DNA of 8,695 nt from NCBI GenBank assembly GCA_050996405.1, contig JBPCRW010000201.1:1-8695 (forward strand), in the 5' to 3' direction. The notes below the pieces were generated by a model. That model saw only the letters and a program-made list of their open reading frames with translations. It had not been told where the DNA came from and searched no databases. Positions 5,737 through 8,695 of the stretch are shown one piece after another (position 1 is the stretch's first letter; each line of letters begins with the position of its first letter). The position numbers and the translations under genes were made by a program. Source of the stretch: JBPCRW01 sp050996405. Lineage in GTDB: Bacteria > Acidobacteriota > Blastocatellia > Pyrinomonadales > Pyrinomonadaceae.

Positions 5737-6546
5737 CTACAAACTAAATCTTTCACCCAGATAAAGCCGCCGGACATCTTCGTCTTCGACTAAATCCTGC
5801 GGATTTCCGGCGCGTAAAATCGAACCTTCCGCCATAATATAGGCGCGGTCTGTAATATCCAGAGTTTCGCGCACGTTATGGTCGGTTATCAAAATTCCGA
5901 TATTCCGGTTTTTTAAGTAAAGAATAATTTCGCGGATGTCGTCAATCGCAATCGGGTCAATTCCTGCAAAAGGCTCGTCGAGTAAAATAAACTGCGGCTC
6001 GCTTGCCAGACAGCGCGCGATTTCGACGCGCCGACGCTCGCCGCCCGAAAGCGCGTCGCCGCGTGTTCGCCGGACGCTTGCGATACCGAATTCTTCCAGC
6101 AATTCTTCAAGCCGAGCGAATCTTTCGGCGCGTTTCATCTTCATCGTTTCCAAAACCGCGAGAATATTTTGTTCGGCGGAAAGTTTGCGAAAAATCGAAG
6201 GCTCTTGCGGCAGATAACCCAAGCCGAGACGCGCGCGCAAATACATCGGCAGCCCTGTCACATTCTGTCCACCCAAAAAAATCCGACCTTTCTCGGCGCG
6301 TTCCAGCCCGGTCATCATATAAAACGTCGTCGTTTTGCCCGCGCCGTTCGCGCCTAACAGCCCGACCACTTCGCCGCGCTCGACCGATAAACTCACGTCG
6401 TTAACCACGCGCCTCCGCCCGTAAGTTTTCTGCAAATGAAAAGCTGTCAGCGCGTTCACAGCCGGAGCGTTTTCGTGATTGCCGTTTGTTTCAATTTTCG
6501 ATTGTCGGAAAACTTCGGACATAAAATAAGATGAACAGTCTATCAA
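5737..6546 (-). CDS. lptB: LPS export ABC transporter ATP-binding protein LptB
   Basis: This is the cytoplasmic ATPase that powers LPS extraction by LptB2FGC. In the 269-residue form, the Walker A motif GANGAGKT is at 65-72, the Q-loop Gln at 114 (YLPQEPSIFRKLS, an LptB hallmark), the signature LSGGERRRVEIAR from 166, Walker B FILLDEPFAGIDP from 186, and the switch His at 223 (TDHNVRETL). The C-terminus RRLYLGERFSL is typical of LptB. E. coli LptB has 241 residues; the extra length is a poorly conserved N-terminal leader of about 30 residues. The start is uncertain. TTG at 6546 has a good AAGGA at 8 bases, while ATG at 6522 (261 residues) has no evident ribosome binding site. It follows the OstA gene by 40 bases, fitting an lptA-lptB operon. 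A hairpin overlaps the start region. Confidence 0.96.
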   Translation of the reverse strand: MIDCSSYFMSEVFRQSKIETNGNHENAPAVNALTAFHLQKTYGRRRVVNDVSLSVERGEVVGLLGANGAGKTTTFYMMTGLERAEKGRIFLGGQNVTGLPMYLRARLGLGYLPQEPSIFRKLSAEQNILAVLETMKMKRAERFARLEELLEEFGIASVRRTRGDALSGGERRRVEIARCLASEPQFILLDEPFAGIDPIAIDDIREIILYLKNRNIGILITDHNVRETLDITDRAYIMAEGSILRAGNPQDLVEDEDVRRLYLGERFSL

Positions 6547-6568
6547 AAAAGATATCCTTGTTCATCTT
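6528..6568. repeat. Inverted repeat/hairpin over the lptB translation start
   Basis: Perfect 10-base arms AAGATGAACA (6528-6537) and TGTTCATCTT (6559-6568) flank 21 bases. In the minus-strand transcript the loop holds the lptB AAGGA (partly) and the TTG start, with a further short TATC/GATA stem closing a run of six U. The arms end 5 bases before the alternative ATG 6522. No terminator-like T-run follows the outer stem. Confidence 0.6.
6555..6559 (-). promoter_or_regulatory. Ribosome binding site for the TTG start of lptB
   Basis: AAGGA on the minus strand lies 8 bases before TTG 6546 and favours that start over ATG 6522. It sits at the base of the hairpin loop at 6528-6568. Confidence 0.5.
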
Positions 6569-6586
6569 TGTCTATTTTACTCGATT

Positions 6587-8695
6587 TTACTGCGGCTTGA
6601 CCTTGTAGGTCGTGCGCGTGCGTCCGCTCGTATTTGATTTTGTCGAGCCTTGATTAATAATCCGATTTTCACGCATCAAAAATGTGAGCTGACTGCCCTG
6701 CGTCGTTCCGTTTTCGGCATCCGCAACGGTTGCCGGATTGCCGCGCAAGATAGCAGTCTCGTCGGCAGATGTGTATTGCACCCAACTGCCCGTCACGCGG
6801 CGATTCGGCTGCGTCATCACGACATTATTTTGAGCGACGGTTTGTTTCATCTCGTTGTTTTCGTCCAGAAAAATATCTGCCAGACCAGCTGTGATTCTGT
6901 CCGTTCCCTGCCGGATGTCAACATTATTTTCGTAGCGCAATTGGCGGTTTTCGTCCGTGTAGGAAATTTTGTCGGAAGCCGCAAAAACGGGCTGATTCAC
7001 GGTTTTACCGTTTTCCTTTCGCTCGGCGTTATACAGCAAACTCTGAACTTTTCCTTCGCCGTCCATTCGTCTGGATTTTTCCTGTAAAGTCAAAGTGTCC
7101 GCCCGCACATAATTATTTTCCTGCCAGGCGCGCGCGTTTCCCTGATAGATGCCGACTGCTTCAGCGTGATTAAACTGCGCTTGGTCGGCTGTAACGAAAA
7201 CGGGCGCGTTGGTTTTACCGAATGGAGTCGCGCCGTTCGTTTGTTTTTGCGAATAATACGTCGTCGAAACTTTTCCGCGTAAAAATGATTTTTGATTTTT
7301 CGTATCCCAGTCAATTTCTCCGGCTTTGGCGCGCGCCTGCGCGTTCCAGACGGTCGGCTCGCCGCCGCGCAATTTTACGATTCCGTCACTCGCCGTGTAA
7401 ATCATTTGATTGGAAATTCCGTTGCGGTCGAGTTCGGAAAATTTCGCGCTGCCGTCGGCATCGAAACGTTCGACATCCTGCGTTCCCTGATTAAAATTTG
7501 TAGTTAATTTATCCGCCGTCAAAGTTCGCGTTCCGTGATTTTCCGTCGCAATCATCGGCACTAAAACGGCTTTCGCTTTGGTCGCGGCGACACAGGTTTT
7601 GGCGTTGTTGCCTTCGTAAAAATCACAGTCGAAACGCGGCGCGGTGACGGTCGTTTTATAATTATCCGCCTTCGCCTGAAGCGGTTCGACATAAAGTTCG
7701 GCGTTGCCGACGGCTTCGGTTCTTGACAGATTTTTTCCGTCCGCGTTGAAAAAAGTTTTTACCGTATCGGCGGTTAATTTTTTATTCGACGCATCGTTTT
7801 TGTTCGGCGGAGCAGACATCACAATTGCCGTCCGCCCGTCGGTCTGCATTTGATTTAAAAGACCGCTCGCAAATGTGAGGTGCGCGGCAATTGGCGCGAA
7901 CATCGTTACTTTGTTGTAATCCTGCGGTCGCGCGGGAGTGAGCGTGACGGTCGTCTGATTTTTCGCGTCGGCATTTTGAATCTGCTGATTCTCGTTGTAA
8001 TTGACGCTCATTTCGCCCGCCGAAATTTCAGTCGTGCGGTCGGGAGTGGTTTGTTTGACGTAAGCGTTGCCGCGCACAAAAGAGTTTTTCAACTTTTTCG
8101 TCGGGTAAAGTTCCGCCGTCATCTGGTCGCCTTTGGTATAAATGTCGGGCTGCAAAATTTCCGCGCCGCCGTTCAAAGAAATTTGTCCGCTGGTTTGCAG
8201 ATAATTGGCTTCCTGCGCGTGAATTGTCGTCGGTTTTTCGTCCTCGACGGTGACGATTTCCACGTTGGTTTTCAAATCAAAATTATCACTCGGTTTGTCA
8301 TAAACCGCTTGCTGCGATTTTATTTTCGTCGGTTTTGAAGTGTTGTTGGTCGTTTCGATTTCGACGTTTCCGCCAAGCTGTAAATTTTTTAATTCTTTTT
8401 CAAACGTCGCCACGGCATTGTCCGAACGGGTGTTCGTATATTTCGGATTCTGCGCCGTCGGCTTTTGAAAGGTTTCGACGTTTTCCGCCATTTCAAGTTT
8501 GTTGATTTCCTTGTTCGTAAAATACGCCGTCACTTTTTCCGCGTGAATATCGGTCGGCTGCGAAAAATTTCCCTGCGCGGTTTTCGGCTGAAGATTGATG
8601 TTGACGTTTTGTTCGAGATAAATTTTTTCGGCGAGCTGCTCGACCGTCGCGTGTCCGGCGGTGATGTGCGCTTTCTGCAAATTGGCGTTTGCCAT
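6587..8695 (-). CDS. Large OstA-repeat LPS transport protein (LptA/LptC-like), 5' end outside the window
   Basis: At least 702 residues are visible, ending in a normal TAA. The ATG at the window edge is probably internal, because the frame enters mid-repeat (HITAGHATVEQLAEKIYLEQNVNI) with no signal peptide. The protein is built of repeated short beta-strand units of the OstA/LptA type (for example DIHAEKVTAYF at 49-59, TIHAQEANYL at 157-166, FVTADQAQFNH at 500-510, and RITAGLADIFL at 600-610), ending with GSQLTFLMRENRIINQGSTK near 667-686. LptA-type proteins form the periplasmic beta-jellyroll bridge that carries LPS from LptC to LptD. The direct link to lptB supports this role. E. coli LptA has 185 residues, so this is a greatly enlarged or fused form. 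Two cysteines (357 and 368) are the only ones visible and could form a periplasmic disulfide. The gene symbol is left blank because an LptC/LptA fusion is also possible. Confidence 0.8.
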   Translation of the reverse strand: MANANLQKAHITAGHATVEQLAEKIYLEQNVNINLQPKTAQGNFSQPTDIHAEKVTAYFTNKEINKLEMAENVETFQKPTAQNPKYTNTRSDNAVATFEKELKNLQLGGNVEIETTNNTSKPTKIKSQQAVYDKPSDNFDLKTNVEIVTVEDEKPTTIHAQEANYLQTSGQISLNGGAEILQPDIYTKGDQMTAELYPTKKLKNSFVRGNAYVKQTTPDRTTEISAGEMSVNYNENQQIQNADAKNQTTVTLTPARPQDYNKVTMFAPIAAHLTFASGLLNQMQTDGRTAIVMSAPPNKNDASNKKLTADTVKTFFNADGKNLSRTEAVGNAELYVEPLQAKADNYKTTVTAPRFDCDFYEGNNAKTCVAATKAKAVLVPMIATENHGTRTLTADKLTTNFNQGTQDVERFDADGSAKFSELDRNGISNQMIYTASDGIVKLRGGEPTVWNAQARAKAGEIDWDTKNQKSFLRGKVSTTYYSQKQTNGATPFGKTNAPVFVTADQAQFNHAEAVGIYQGNARAWQENNYVRADTLTLQEKSRRMDGEGKVQSLLYNAERKENGKTVNQPVFAASDKISYTDENRQLRYENNVDIRQGTDRITAGLADIFLDENNEMKQTVAQNNVVMTQPNRRVTGSWVQYTSADETAILRGNPATVADAENGTTQGSQLTFLMRENRIINQGSTKSNTSGRTRTTYKVKPQ

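Noticed and set aside
6003..6404. Plus-strand open frame opposite lptB
   Set aside because: The Arg/Ser/Ala-rich translation is antisense to conserved ABC motifs, with no independent support.
8693..8695. ATG at the window edge as true start of the OstA protein
   Set aside because: The sequence begins mid-repeat without a signal peptide, so the gene most likely continues beyond the window.

Overview
The window comes from a diderm bacterium with LPS or LOS export, because it carries an OstA-rich LptA/LptC-type protein followed by lptB. All recognisable genes lie on the minus strand, closely spaced, so transcription runs from high to low coordinates. The cluster lpt - rpoN - hpf - hprK - rapZ - EIIA(Man-type) - HPr resembles the proteobacterial rpoN neighbourhood, but with an HPr kinase and a Man-type EIIA instead of ptsN. 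Together with mid-range GC and mostly weak Shine-Dalgarno sequences, this makes me think of Acidobacteriota (perhaps the Blastocatellia side). That placement is an impression from gene order and has low confidence.

Layout in transcription order: a large OstA/LptA-like periplasmic protein entering from the window edge (8695-6587); lptB, its ABC ATPase partner (6546-5737); a candidate promoter and AT-rich palindrome, then full-length rpoN (5638-4052); a small ORF that is an isolated extra copy of the RpoN C-terminal (RpoN-box) domain (4049-3804); long-form hpf (3710-3177); a 91-bp nested inverted repeat (3138-3048); hprK (3007-2060); rapZ with an altered Walker A lysine (2032-1133); a Man-type PTS EIIA (1086-655) overlapping HPr (662-390); and the start of an arginase running out of the window (362 to beyond 1). 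No gap exceeds 300 bases.

The most unusual content is fragmentary sigma-54. Besides the intact rpoN, its C-terminal DNA-binding domain recurs as a separate 81-residue ORF two bases after the rpoN stop codon. Its N-terminal activator-interacting Region I recurs as an N-terminal extension on the arginase, with 17 of 27 residues identical to the local RpoN by hand alignment. The two functional ends of sigma-54 therefore exist as detached modules in the same cluster. One of them is attached to an enzyme of arginine catabolism, a pathway under sigma-54 control in Bacillus subtilis (SigL with RocR). I propose, as inference only, that these modules tie sigma-54 activity to nitrogen metabolism by competing for activators, core polymerase or -24 promoter elements.

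The remaining genes fit a regulatory hub. HPr and EIIA form a regulatory phosphotransferase pair with no enzyme I or sugar permease visible here. HPrK would phosphorylate HPr on Ser48. RapZ is a small-RNA or amino-sugar signalling adaptor in Enterobacteria. HPF hibernates ribosomes. LptB with the OstA protein builds the LPS transport bridge.
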